64,000 nucleotides of DNA from CAYPEL01 sp036479985 (GCA_965224815.1 CBDDAF010000003.1:2914001-2978000); one strand, 5' to 3'. Numbered from the stretch's first letter, positions 44,711 through 53,386 are shown. The notes: generated by a model not told the origin, from the sequence alone. Translations and numbers: made by a program.

Positions 44711-45300
44711 CTGAATTATCAAATATGAATTTATATGAAGACAATGGCTCTTTCAAACAGGTCGAGGATCTGTATTTCAATGGTATGTACGAAGATGCAT
44801 ATACGCTTTGTAAAAATGCTGCAAGTCAGGGTGATATTAAGTGCCGCAGGTTTCTGGGGTGGATGAATTATACGGGTAATGGATGTAAAAAGGATTTTGA
44901 GGTGGCGTTAGAAATGTTTAAAAAGGCAGCGGATCAAAATGACGCTGAAGCATTTTTTGGTATTGGCAGTGTGTACTATGCGCAACAAGAATACAGTCAA
45001 GCTTTAGCTAATTTTGAAAAAGCTTCTGATCTTGGTTTTACTCCAGCAATGGTCAGGGTTGGTTTGATGTATGTGAAAGCTCTAGGTTGTACTCAAGATT
45101 TGCTGAAAGCAAAACTATTATATAAGCGCGCTGCTAACAAAGGTAGTCTGGCTGGTAGGGCGGCATATGCAGGATTTCTTTTCCATGGACACGATGGGAT
45201 GCTTGGGCGACTAAAGTCAATTCCTATTTTTATATTTCTTTTAATTTCCACTATTAAGGAAGCCAATAATAACGCTAATAGTCAAACATTTATGCATTAA
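44704..45300 (+). CDS. Sel1-repeat protein, candidate immunity protein of RHS1
   Basis: The 198-residue protein starts at GTG 44704, overlapping the RHS1 stop (an ATG at 44725 is an alternative). It holds about four Sel1-like TPR repeats: LCKNAASQGDIKCRRFLGWM, ALEMFKKAADQNDAEAFFGI, ALANFEKASDLGFTPAMVRV and LYKRAANKGSLAGRAAYAGF. A hydrophobic segment (IPIFIFLLIS) follows near the end. Sel1 proteins mediate protein-protein contacts and are known among polymorphic-toxin immunity families. Position directly after the RHS tip, with overlap, supports that role, but it is inferred. Confidence 0.65.
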   Translation: MLTELSNMNLYEDNGSFKQVEDLYFNGMYEDAYTLCKNAASQGDIKCRRFLGWMNYTGNGCKKDFEVALEMFKKAADQNDAEAFFGIGSVYYAQQEYSQALANFEKASDLGFTPAMVRVGLMYVKALGCTQDLLKAKLLYKRAANKGSLAGRAAYAGFLFHGHDGMLGRLKSIPIFIFLLISTIKEANNNANSQTFMH

Positions 45301-45420
45301 AGATCAAATGGGGCCAGACTCGATTGATTATCAAAGAACGTAAAGAGCACATGAATTAGAAATGATTAATAGGGTCAGACTCGATTGATCTAGAAGAATT
45401 GCTAAGTAACTTTAATTAAG
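45301..45420 (+). repeat. Short GGGTCAGACTCGATTGAT repeats, copies 1a and 1b
   Basis: Two copies lie between the Sel1 gene and the glutaredoxin gene: 45301-45330 (variant GGGGCCAGACTCGATTGATT) and 45367-45390. After copy 1a comes TCAAAGAACG, as at 53417, where it leads into the RAYT remnant. Copy 1b continues into TAGAAGAATTGCTAAGTAA, shared with copies ahead of other glutaredoxin fragments. Confidence 0.85.
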
Positions 45421-45427
45421 GAAGTGT

Positions 45428-45784
45428 GTGGTTAGGAAAATTGTATTATTAGCTGTCGCGTTAGCCCTTTATCAAGGCTGGCAACATTTCCGAACTCCGG
45501 CTTTGGCCGGTGTGGCTGGCGAGCATGACGAAGTCATCATGTACTCGCTGACAACTTGTGGCTATTGCAAAGCCAAGGCGCGAGATTTGAAAGAAGCGGG
45601 TATTGGCTTTACGGAGTATTACATTGACAAGGATACACGGCGGCGTGATGAGCTAAACCAGAAACTGGCGCATGCAGGGTTGCCGCCGCGCCAATACGGC
45701 ACACCGATACTGGATGTGCACGGGGCAATGCTGCCCAACAATCCGTCATTGGCGGTGATACGTAAAACGATGAAGGAAAGGTAA
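45428..45784 (+). CDS. Exported glutaredoxin-like protein (intact copy)
   Basis: The 118-residue protein starts at GTG 45428 after an AAGGAAG ribosome-binding site. It has an N-terminal hydrophobic anchor or signal (IVLLAVALALYQGWQ) and a thioredoxin-fold domain with a dithiol motif TTCGYCKAKA (Cys44, Cys47). The cis-Pro motif is RQYGTPILDVHG (Thr92-Pro93). It is therefore probably a periplasmic thiol-disulfide exchange protein. This is the only complete copy here: three 5'-truncated relatives of different lengths lie at 53.36, 54.31 and 55.0 kb. The Cys-rich tail of the giant protein and cysteines of the RHS proteins are possible substrates; that link is inference. Confidence 0.82.
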   Translation: MVRKIVLLAVALALYQGWQHFRTPALAGVAGEHDEVIMYSLTTCGYCKAKARDLKEAGIGFTEYYIDKDTRRRDELNQKLAHAGLPPRQYGTPILDVHGAMLPNNPSLAVIRKTMKER

Positions 45785-45822
45785 CACAACGGGAATGTCG
45801 TTGTGTCATTAAGGTAAGAACT

Positions 45823-48800
45823 ATGTCTAACAAACGAGATGAAATAAACGCAAATAGAGGTGCTGCTGTAAAGCCATCTTGTTGGGCGCGACGGTTTGTT
45901 CGCCTAGCTTCTGTACGGAGTATGTTGAATGTTTTAATTTACTTGTTTGTATCCTTGATGGTGCCAACGGTTATCCAGGCAGCCGAACCGGTATGCGCCA
46001 CTGTCAAAATTGAAATAAAACAAGAATTGACGCTTGAACGTCAAGCGTTCGATGCCAAGATGCGGATTACCAATACATTGGATACCCTGTCTATTGATAA
46101 TGTGCAAATCAATGTGACCTTTGAAGACCAAACCGGTAATGCCGTATTAGCGACCTCAGACACGAGCGATACGAATGCCAAGTTCTTTATCCGCATTGAT
46201 TCACTTGATGGGATTAGTGATGTGTCCGGCAACGGTAGCGTTGCACCCGGTACCGCGGCAGAAATTCACTGGTTGATTATTCCTGCGCCCGGTTCGGCAG
46301 AGGGTTCGCCCACCGGTACGCTGTATTTTGTCGGTGCCAAGCTCGATTATACGCTAGGAGGTGCGCCCGAAAGTGTTACGGTGACGCCAGACTTTATTAC
46401 CGTAAAACCCTTACCTCTGTTAACGCTGGATTACTTTCTGGAAAAAGAAGTCAAGGGTGATGATCCGTTTACCCCCCAGATTGAGCCTATTGAACCGTAT
46501 ACTTTGGGTGTACGGGTACAAAACAACGGTCAAGCGCCTGCCGAAAATGTCAGGATTGAATCGGCCCAACCCAAGATCATCGAAAACGAACAAGGACTGT
46601 TGATTGGTTTTAAAATCATCGGCAGTACAATAGACGACCAGTTGGCTGAGCCGACCTTATTGATCGATTTCGGTCAGATCGATCCCAACCGTAGTCGTGT
46701 GGGGCGCTGGCAGATGACCACTACGCTGTCCGGTACATTTATTGACTTTACTGCAAACTTCACGCATGCCGACGAACTGGGCGGTGAACTGACTTCCCTT
46801 ATTCAAGCCACGAACACACACTTTTTGATTCGTGATGTACGGGTGGATTTGCCGGGCCGGGATACAGTGCGTGACTTTTTGGCACTGGACGGGTCGACCC
46901 TGCGTGTCTATGAATCCGACAATGTGGATACCGTGGTTACCGATCTTTCTTCGAGTGCGACGTTTGTCTTAAACAACCAGACCGCGACCGACGCTTTTTA
47001 CGATCTGACTACGCCCACCCCCGCTGGCATGATGTATGTGAAACTGGCCGATCCTTACGGTGGTCAGCGCCATATCACGCAGGTAATCCGTTCTGATGGC
47101 AAAACCCTGTCGCTGGATAACGCCTGGACATCGAAGAGCCGCAACCGCAACACCAGTCCGCCGAGTTGGGACTATTATATTAATTTCTTTGATATCAACA
47201 CCACGGGCCAGTACATCGTGGTCATGACGCCCGTCACGCAAGGTCCGCAACCACCAGTGATGCAATTCATTCCGGATCGCACCACCTTCGAAACTCAACA
47301 AGTTGGTTTCGTAGTCGAAGCGAGTGATCCGAATGGCACCACGCCAGTATTAACGGCCGCACCCTTACCCGTCGGTGCTTTCTTTGTGGATAACGGCGAT
47401 GGCACCGGCTTTTTCAACTGGACACCCAACATTAACCAGGCGGGTAGTTATCCCATTACCTTTAAAGCCTCCGACGGTGCATTGGAAGCGACACAAACGG
47501 CGACCATTCTAGTGAACTCGATATTAGACTCCGATGGTGATGGTCTGCCGGATGACTGGGAACTAGAGCATTTTGGTGATCTTAGTCGAGACGGTACGGG
47601 GGACTTTGACGGTGACGGGATTTCGGATCTGGATGAGTATCTAAATGGTACCGATCCGTTGACGCCGGATACCAATGGTTTAACAGCGCTGACCGGTCAG
47701 CTTGTTGTTGACAGCGCCTGGAAGGCCGTGGCTTTAAGCGGATTTACGGATCCGGTCGTGATAGCGGGTGTGGCAACCGATAATGAAACGGATCCCGGTG
47801 TGATTCGGGTGCGTAATGTAACGACCACCAGTCTTGAATTACGCTTCGAAGAATGGGCGTATCTGGATGGCAATCACGCGCGTGAACTGGCCCCGTATCT
47901 TGTGTTGGAGAAAGGACGTTACCTCTTGCCCGACGGTAGTGCGTGGGAAGTAGGTACCTTTAATCTGAGTGGCACCCAGACCTGGGCAGCACAAACTTTC
48001 AGTCAGGGGTTTGCCGGAACACCCCAGGTGCTTTTGACTGTGCAGACTACCAACGAAGTTGATCCCGTTACGGTGCGCGCACGCAATGTATCGACGACGG
48101 GTTTTGAGGCAGCCTTGTTTGAAGAAGAAATACAAACCACACATGCCGGTGAAACGGTGGCCTATGTCGCGATCTATAACAGTGGGGGTACGGGTACCTT
48201 GACGACGCAAGGCGGTGATCGTAGTTACCAATTAACACTGGCTGCCATGGATCATTTAGGTGCGCCTGTTTACGGCCATACCCTGCGCCTCGAGGAAGAG
48301 ATTTCTGTGGATGCTGAACTTGTGCATGCGCAGGAAAGTATCGCCGTGCTCGATATTGCGGGATTACCTTTTGGTCAGGACAACAGTAGTCTGGATAGCG
48401 ATACGATTGCCATCCGGCGCGCATTAGAGGACAAAGATACGGACGGTGATACGCTGCCGGATCGCTATGAACTGCAACATGGTCTGGATCCTACGGATGC
48501 AGCTGACGTAGCGGTGGACAGTGATGCCGATGGGGTTTCTAACCGGGATGAGTACCGTGCAGGTACTGATCCGCAGAGTGCAGCCAGCGTGCCTGAAGGG
48601 GCCAATGGCATAAACTATATCTTGTTACGTGACCGCTTCGATGACAATGACTATCGGGATCGTTGGCGGATCAATCCCTTGCAATTGAATTCTGCTGTGA
48701 CGGTGTCTGAGCAAGCTGATGTACTCAACGGTTCTATTGTTCAACCTGCCACAGGTTGTACTGAGGTGCGTCTCGAAAGCCTGGCGGCAGTGCAGGGCGG

Positions 48801-49740
48801 TCTCGATGTAGTATTCCGAACAGCATTACAGCTGAATGGAAACGGTGTCACGCGAGTTGGTCTCATGCGCGATACCGATGATCAGAACCGTCTTGAGGTC
48901 GAGTTCGATAACGACAATACGCCGTATTTGACGATTCGCGTTGTTGAATCAGGCATTGAGAGCAAAGCGGCCATTACATTGCCTGCTCCCCTTCAAGGTT
49001 CGTTGGTGGATGTTCTCGTGACTAAAGCGGGTAACGATTACCAGGTCTATGTCAATAATATCAAGTATGCCTCTATCCCTTCAGGTGGATTAGGCGGTGG
49101 CCTGTTACGGCCCTATATAACCCTGGAAAGTTGTGCGAACGATGGCGGTGTACTCAATAGTGATATCTTATCGCTTGAATTGTTGTTGGATCGTGACAGG
49201 GATGGTTGGGCGGATTTCTATGAAGATGCCAACCATGACGGTATCGTTGATAGTACTGAAGGAGATCCACTCAATCTTGATACCGATGGAGATGGTCTGT
49301 CGGATGGAGATGAAGTAAATCTTCATGGCACCAACCCGCTGTTGGTCGACACTGATGGCGATCTAATACCTGATAGCTGGGAACTAAGCAATGGTCTGAA
49401 TCCGCTGGATCCGGTTGATGCGAGCACGGATACCGATGGTGACGGTGAGACTGCACTGTTTGAGTTTAATGCGGGCACCGACCCGAACGACAGTGCATCG
49501 AACAGCAATGGTGTCCGCCGCAAAGGCGACCTGGCGCCCTACGGCAATCCGGATGGCCAGGTAAATGCGGCCGATATCGTGATCCTCCAACGGTTTATCA
49601 CAGGCGATTTGACACCGACACCGGCTGAATTATTAGTTGCTGACGTTGCCCCGCTGGGTGCGCCGGATGGGACACTCAATGCCGCTGATCTGTTGATCCT
49701 GACTCGGGCAGTACTGGGCCTGATTACTCTACCGCCCTAA
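45823..49740 (+). CDS. Secreted multidomain protein with TSP3 calcium repeats and C-terminal dockerin
   Basis: The 1,305-residue protein has a signal peptide with a long basic N-region (LNVLIYLFVSLMVPTVIQAA). Domains by eye: CARDB/DUF11-like beta domains (residues ~60-350), a cadherin-like Ig domain (~473-566), TSP3-type Ca repeats (DSDGDGLPDDWELEHFGD, ~566-612), and two ~85-residue repeats with RVRNVTTTSLELRFEEWAYL and a matching second copy (~623-806, possibly H-lectin-like). TSP3 repeats (~868-925), a LamG-like domain (~930-1116) and TSP3 repeats (~1120-1226) follow. A type I dockerin duplication ends the protein (NPDGQVNAADIVILQRFITG and APDGTLNAADLLILTRAVLG). It is probably surface or extracellular and calcium-dependent. 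No cohesin is seen in the window. Confidence 0.78.
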   Translation: MSNKRDEINANRGAAVKPSCWARRFVRLASVRSMLNVLIYLFVSLMVPTVIQAAEPVCATVKIEIKQELTLERQAFDAKMRITNTLDTLSIDNVQINVTFEDQTGNAVLATSDTSDTNAKFFIRIDSLDGISDVSGNGSVAPGTAAEIHWLIIPAPGSAEGSPTGTLYFVGAKLDYTLGGAPESVTVTPDFITVKPLPLLTLDYFLEKEVKGDDPFTPQIEPIEPYTLGVRVQNNGQAPAENVRIESAQPKIIENEQGLLIGFKIIGSTIDDQLAEPTLLIDFGQIDPNRSRVGRWQMTTTLSGTFIDFTANFTHADELGGELTSLIQATNTHFLIRDVRVDLPGRDTVRDFLALDGSTLRVYESDNVDTVVTDLSSSATFVLNNQTATDAFYDLTTPTPAGMMYVKLADPYGGQRHITQVIRSDGKTLSLDNAWTSKSRNRNTSPPSWDYYINFFDINTTGQYIVVMTPVTQGPQPPVMQFIPDRTTFETQQVGFVVEASDPNGTTPVLTAAPLPVGAFFVDNGDGTGFFNWTPNINQAGSYPITFKASDGALEATQTATILVNSILDSDGDGLPDDWELEHFGDLSRDGTGDFDGDGISDLDEYLNGTDPLTPDTNGLTALTGQLVVDSAWKAVALSGFTDPVVIAGVATDNETDPGVIRVRNVTTTSLELRFEEWAYLDGNHARELAPYLVLEKGRYLLPDGSAWEVGTFNLSGTQTWAAQTFSQGFAGTPQVLLTVQTTNEVDPVTVRARNVSTTGFEAALFEEEIQTTHAGETVAYVAIYNSGGTGTLTTQGGDRSYQLTLAAMDHLGAPVYGHTLRLEEEISVDAELVHAQESIAVLDIAGLPFGQDNSSLDSDTIAIRRALEDKDTDGDTLPDRYELQHGLDPTDAADVAVDSDADGVSNRDEYRAGTDPQSAASVPEGANGINYILLRDRFDDNDYRDRWRINPLQLNSAVTVSEQADVLNGSIVQPATGCTEVRLESLAAVQGGLDVVFRTALQLNGNGVTRVGLMRDTDDQNRLEVEFDNDNTPYLTIRVVESGIESKAAITLPAPLQGSLVDVLVTKAGNDYQVYVNNIKYASIPSGGLGGGLLRPYITLESCANDGGVLNSDILSLELLLDRDRDGWADFYEDANHDGIVDSTEGDPLNLDTDGDGLSDGDEVNLHGTNPLLVDTDGDLIPDSWELSNGLNPLDPVDASTDTDGDGETALFEFNAGTDPNDSASNSNGVRRKGDLAPYGNPDGQVNAADIVILQRFITGDLTPTPAELLVADVAPLGAPDGTLNAADLLILTRAVLGLITLPP

Positions 49741-49999
49741 TATCACGGATAAAGGGCAGATAGGTAGCTGCTATGTATTTGATTGGAGGTGTGTTTCAAA
49801 CAGCAGTTGTTTCTGCGTGGTATTTATGTGTTACTAGTAATTAGAGAGGGGCGTTTATAGTGCTGTATTTAACTCAGATAATCGAGTTGATGTCAGCAAT
49901 CGGGAAAGTTGAGAGGTTCCCGATTAAAGCGCCACAATAAAATAAAGACGGCTGCAAATACAGCCGCACTGCAAGGCTTTATGGAGAGGAGAGAGCATT

Positions 50000-50860
50000 G
50001 TGAAGAAGTTATACCTGCTGGGTGCTGCATGCGCCTGTGCATCTATATTGTTTTCCACATCATTGCTTGCAAGCGTACTTAATGGGTTTGTGCTGACCGA
50101 TACGATTGATGCCGGTGCTGCACGACCTGGTATTGCGATGGGCGGAATACATTACGATGAAATAAATGATTGGCTCTACGTGGTAGGCAATTCTGATTTT
50201 AATACCACAGCGGCTAATTTTTATAAGTTTGATTCATCTGGAACGCCCCTGTTCGAAACAGAAATAGCGACAGGTGGGCAGACCATAACTTCACTAGCAG
50301 GGATCCCAAATACCACGGATCTTTTTATTGGTTATGGAGCCTCTGTCCTTTCCAGAATTACCCAGAACGGAGCCATCGTCAACTCTGTTTCGTTGCCGGG
50401 TATTCAACAGATCGCTGGTTTGGCGATTAACCCTACTACAAATAATCTATGGATTGCTGAGTCTATTGGCAACACGGACTTTCTTTATGAACTGGATTCA
50501 GCGTTCAACATTCTAAATACAATGAGCTACTCCTCACTCTCTTCGTCGAACATTCTAGGACTTGATATTGATCCTGTGACAGGAAATTTTATCGCTTCCT
50601 TGTCAGGGCCAAATAAGCTGGTAGAGTTTAGCAGTGACCTTAGTGGTGTTGTTTCAGAATTGATGATCAGTGACCCAAATTTTTCGGGTCTTACCTCCCT
50701 GTCATTATCACTGAGTGCATCCAGTGATGTTCTGTACGTTTCCTCTGGGTCTAGTGACATAATATTTGAGTTTAGTGCTGTTCCTATACCTCCAGCCCTC
50801 TGGCTATTTGGTTCCGGACTGCTGAGTCTAATTGGAATGGCAAGATGCAAGAAAGCATAA
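50000..50860 (+). CDS. PEP-CTERM-like exported beta-propeller-type protein
   Basis: The 286-residue protein starts at GTG 50000, 8 bp after GGAGAGGAGAGA. A signal peptide (LYLLGAACACASILFSTSLL) precedes a body of repeated strands (GIHYDEINDWLYVVGNSD, GLAINPTTNNLWIAES, GLDIDPVTGNFIAS) that looks like a WD/NHL-like propeller. The C-terminus is VPIPPALWLFGSGLLSLIGM followed by ARCKKA. This is a proline-containing motif, a membrane helix and a basic tail, the layout of PEP-CTERM (VPLP variant) sorting signals processed by exosortase. Exosortase genes are not in the window. It stands alone, with 260 bp upstream lacking a clear gene. Confidence 0.72.
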   Translation: MKKLYLLGAACACASILFSTSLLASVLNGFVLTDTIDAGAARPGIAMGGIHYDEINDWLYVVGNSDFNTTAANFYKFDSSGTPLFETEIATGGQTITSLAGIPNTTDLFIGYGASVLSRITQNGAIVNSVSLPGIQQIAGLAINPTTNNLWIAESIGNTDFLYELDSAFNILNTMSYSSLSSSNILGLDIDPVTGNFIASLSGPNKLVEFSSDLSGVVSELMISDPNFSGLTSLSLSLSASSDVLYVSSGSSDIIFEFSAVPIPPALWLFGSGLLSLIGMARCKKA

Positions 50861-50983
50861 ACTCTTTTACAGTGAGAAACTGTGATAAATAATCAGTTCT
50901 TCGAAATAACTAAAGGTATCATATTTATTAAGATAACCAGGGGATTACAAGTCTCTAAGTTTAACTCGAATGGGTATAGCTAC

Positions 50984-51015
50984 GGTACAAATCGCACCCC
51001 CGCTACCAATAAATT
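50984..51015 (+). other. Degraded 3' end of tRNA-fMet, possible attachment site remnant
   Basis: ACCCCCGCTACCAAT at 50996-51010 is identical to 13315-13329, the 3' end of the intact tRNA. The preceding T-arm is damaged (GGTACAAATCG against GGTTCAAATCC). A terminator-like hairpin related to the tRNA terminator follows at 51029. Direct repeats of a tRNA 3' end usually mark integrase-mediated insertion. An ancient tandem tRNA copy is the alternative. Confidence 0.7.
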
Positions 51016-51028
51016 CAAAGATTAAATG

Positions 51029-51064
51029 AATGGGTTAGCAGCTACGTTGCTAACCCATTTTTCT
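51029..51064 (+). terminator. Rho-independent terminator, relative of the tRNA-fMet terminator
   Basis: AATGGGTTAGCA (51029-51040) pairs with TGCTAACCCATT (51048-51059), followed by TTTTCTTTT. The outer stem AATGGGTTAG matches the one after the intact tRNA, while the loop differs. Confidence 0.85.
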
Positions 51065-51470
51065 TTTCGGAATGGTAAGTGCTGGACATTGGCTGGAACC
51101 ATTTCCAACGCGTAAGATTATTTCTCATTGAGGAACCGTTTGAATTTCTGGCTTCGACTAATGTCATGTCACCACTACAATGACCGGCAGGCGCTTTACA
51201 AAGATTACGCAACAAATCGTAAGGCTATAAAAAATACATAACGGACATAATTGACTGGCATACGCATGAAAGGTCTTTGTGCCTGCCATGGAAATCCATA
51301 TTCCATCAATGCGGAGAATAGAAGTCTTTATTTCAGCATATCCTGCACGATTGGATGTTGTTAGCGTTTCGGACATCAATCCTGACCGCTGTTCCACTAG
51401 TGGGGTTGGGACGACCAGGTAGCGCCCTTGGATGCTCATGTCGGTAGAATCTCAATAAATATGCAATAAT
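51065..51470. other. Gap without a supported gene
   Basis: About 400 bp separate the tRNA-like terminator and the hip operator. A 91-codon open frame on the minus strand (51164-51439) has no ribosome-binding site, no recognisable domain and unremarkable composition, so I do not call it. Confidence 0.5.
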
Positions 51471-51502
51471 ATATTTACATAGCTGTAAATATGCTATAGC
51501 AT
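51471..51502. promoter_or_regulatory. Palindromes in the hipBA promoter, candidate operator
   Basis: ATATTTACA (51471-51479) and TGTAAATAT (51484-51492) are perfect inverted arms. They adjoin a perfect 12-bp palindrome ATGCTATAGCAT (51491-51502), ending 6 bp before the HipB start. HipB proteins autorepress by binding such sites. No clear ribosome-binding site is visible, so the mRNA leader may be very short. Confidence 0.6.
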
Positions 51503-51508
51503 ATATTC

Positions 51509-51790
51509 ATGAGTGAAATCACAAAAGCACTGAAAAGCGCCAGAAATGAGAAAAAGCTTAAACAATCTGAGCTTGGAAGCAAGCTTGGGCTGCCGCAAAG
51601 TCATATCTCCAAAATCGAACAGGGCGTAACTGATCCACGTCTATCCACGGTGGCGGATATGGCGCGCGTGCTGGATCAGGAATTGGTGCTTGTCCCCCGA
51701 GCGATGTTGCGTGTTATTCAGGCCATCATTCGGGGTGAGGATGAGCCAACACCGATGTGGCAGTTGGATGAAGAGGAGGGGGATCAATGA
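51509..51790 (+). CDS. hipB: HipB-like HTH antitoxin
   Basis: The 93-residue protein has a Cro/C1-type helix-turn-helix (LKQSELGSKLGLPQSHISKI, EQGVTDPRLSTVADMARVL) and a C-terminal tail ending in MWQLDEEEGDQ. It is the antitoxin and autorepressor of the adjacent HipA kinase. It starts at ATG 51509 directly after palindromic sites and overlaps hipA by 4 bp, the standard hipBA arrangement. Confidence 0.9.
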   Translation: MSEITKALKSARNEKKLKQSELGSKLGLPQSHISKIEQGVTDPRLSTVADMARVLDQELVLVPRAMLRVIQAIIRGEDEPTPMWQLDEEEGDQ

Positions 51791-52989
51791 CCGACCTCCT
51801 TGAAGTGCGGCTGGGTAACACCTACGTTGGAAGACTGATCCTGGCTACCGGAGACCGGGCGTTGTTCGCTTTTGACGAGAACTATCTGAATGATGAAAAT
51901 CGTCCGGTACTGAGTCAGTCATTCTTCACCCAAACCGGTGACCTGCTTCCTGAAACCAAAACCACACAAACCAAACTTCCGCCTTTCTTTTCCAATTTGT
52001 TACCAGAAGGGCACTTGCGTACCTATTTAGCAAATCGCGGTGGCATTAAACCCGCCAGAGAATTTAAGCTCATCGAATTGTTGGGTGAGGATTTACCGGG
52101 CGCTGTCATGATCAAACCACTGTACGGGTTGGCGACCTTACAGGAGAGCGATGAAGCACGAGACAGTAAGGAAGCGCCGTACCGGTTTTCATTAGCTGGG
52201 GTACAGCTTAAATTTTCTGCGTTGGCTGAAAGTTCCGGTGGATTGACAATCCCGGCCAGCGGAGTGGGGGGCGACTGGATTGTCAAACTGCCTGCGCAAA
52301 ACTTTGTGCAGGTGCCTGAGAATGAATGGGCCATGCTGCATTTAGCCAGTGAAATTGGTATCCCCGTTCCGCAAACAAAGCTGATCGATCTGCAAGACAT
52401 ATCGGGTTTGCCTGATCTGGGCGCGTTATCCGGGAAAAAGGCGCTGGCTGTGAAGCGCTTTGATCGAGCCGAGCCGGGCCAGCGTATTCATATAGAGGAT
52501 TTTGCTCAAATCTATGGCATTTATCCCAACCATAAATACGATAAAGTCAGTTATGCCAATATTGCGAATATGATCTGGACGCTCACCGGCGAGGTTGGAC
52601 TTGTAGATTTCATCCGGCGGCTGGTACTCAATATTGTGATTGGTAACGGGGATATGCATTTGAAGAACTGGTCGTTGATATATCCCAATGGACGAACGCC
52701 GCAGCTTGCGCCTGCTTATGACTTTGTTTCGACCGTGCCATATATCCCAAATGACAGGCTAGCGTTAAGTTTAGCGGATACAAAAGATATGAGTGCGATA
52801 ACACTCAAGCATTTTACCAAGCTTGTAAAAAAAGCCCAGGTGCCTGAGTATCTTGTGTTGAATGCGGTAAAGAACACGGTAGAAGAAACTATCCAGGCGT
52901 GGCATGAACACAAAGCGAGCTATCCGCTCTCTGATGAAATTAGGGACAGACTGGATCAGCATATTAAGGATTTGATGTTAGCGAGATAA
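51787..52989 (+). CDS. hipA: HipA-like serine/threonine kinase toxin
   Basis: The 400-residue protein is close in length to the E. coli toxin. It has the N-terminal HipA domain (PPFFSNLLPEGHLRTYLA), the region PYRFSLAGVQLKFSAL with the nucleotide-binding loop, and the kinase core. Catalytic Asp289 lies in VIGNGDMHLKNWSLIY and the metal-binding Asp312 in LAPAYDFVSTVPY. HipA family kinases inactivate glutamyl-tRNA synthetase or other tRNA ligases and induce dormancy. The active site looks intact, so the toxin is probably functional. It overlaps hipB. Confidence 0.92.
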   Translation: MTDLLEVRLGNTYVGRLILATGDRALFAFDENYLNDENRPVLSQSFFTQTGDLLPETKTTQTKLPPFFSNLLPEGHLRTYLANRGGIKPAREFKLIELLGEDLPGAVMIKPLYGLATLQESDEARDSKEAPYRFSLAGVQLKFSALAESSGGLTIPASGVGGDWIVKLPAQNFVQVPENEWAMLHLASEIGIPVPQTKLIDLQDISGLPDLGALSGKKALAVKRFDRAEPGQRIHIEDFAQIYGIYPNHKYDKVSYANIANMIWTLTGEVGLVDFIRRLVLNIVIGNGDMHLKNWSLIYPNGRTPQLAPAYDFVSTVPYIPNDRLALSLADTKDMSAITLKHFTKLVKKAQVPEYLVLNAVKNTVEETIQAWHEHKASYPLSDEIRDRLDQHIKDLMLAR

Positions 52990-53077
52990 AATAGCTCTAA
53001 CGGGTGTCAGGGATTTGGACTAGAAGTTTTAAATGGGAATGAATAATACGGAAAGACTAATTTGAGTAACGTCAATA

Positions 53078-53290
53078 TCAAGCTTTACCTTTCAATCCAA
53101 CATCAACTAACCTCGCTAGAAAATCTGAAAACGGAATAATATTCTGGTTAACGCTGGCTTCTTCCAGTGCGGCCATATATGCATCACGTTGTTCCACTGG
53201 AACAATTGTCCAAGGATAGCCTCCACTTGCCAGCATAACGTTCATTAAAAAACGTCCCATACGGCCATTGCCGTCAATATACGGATGAAA
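53078..53290 (-). pseudogene. C-terminal fragment of a Fic-family protein
   Basis: The minus strand from 53290 reads FHPYIDGNGRMGRFLMNVML, the Fic AMPylation motif (HPFxDGNGRxGR type), then ASGGYPWTIVPVEQRDAYMA and a stop at 53078. The upstream two thirds of the gene are missing: coding similarity ends precisely at 53290, where the short repeat begins at 53291. No start codon is available before the motif except the internal Met, so I regard it as a remnant. Confidence 0.82.
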
Positions 53291-53350
53291 GGATCAATAG
53301 GGTCAGCTTCGATTGATCTAGAAGAATTGCTAAGTAATTTTATGTAAGGG
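53291..53350 (+). repeat. Short repeat copy 2a at the Fic break point
   Basis: This copy starts GGATCAATAGGGTCAG and has CTTCGATTGATC (one substitution in the core), then TAGAAGAATTGCTAAGTAA, and leads into a glutaredoxin 5' remnant. Its left edge abuts the truncated Fic motif. Confidence 0.85.
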
Positions 53351-53355
53351 AATGC

Positions 53356-53385
53356 GTGATTAAGAAAATATTATTATTAGTTGTA
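53356..53385 (+). pseudogene. Glutaredoxin-like 5' remnant (about 10 codons)
   Basis: GTG ATT AAG AAA and a run of Leu codons match the start of the glutaredoxin-like gene and its upstream region. Similarity stops near 53385 where the next short repeat (GAGATCAAGGGGTCAG) begins. It is a fourth trace of this gene in the window. Confidence 0.75.
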
Positions 53386-53386
53386 G

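Noticed and set aside
51164..51439. 91-codon minus-strand open frame
   Set aside because: No ribosome-binding site, no domain and no context supporting a gene.
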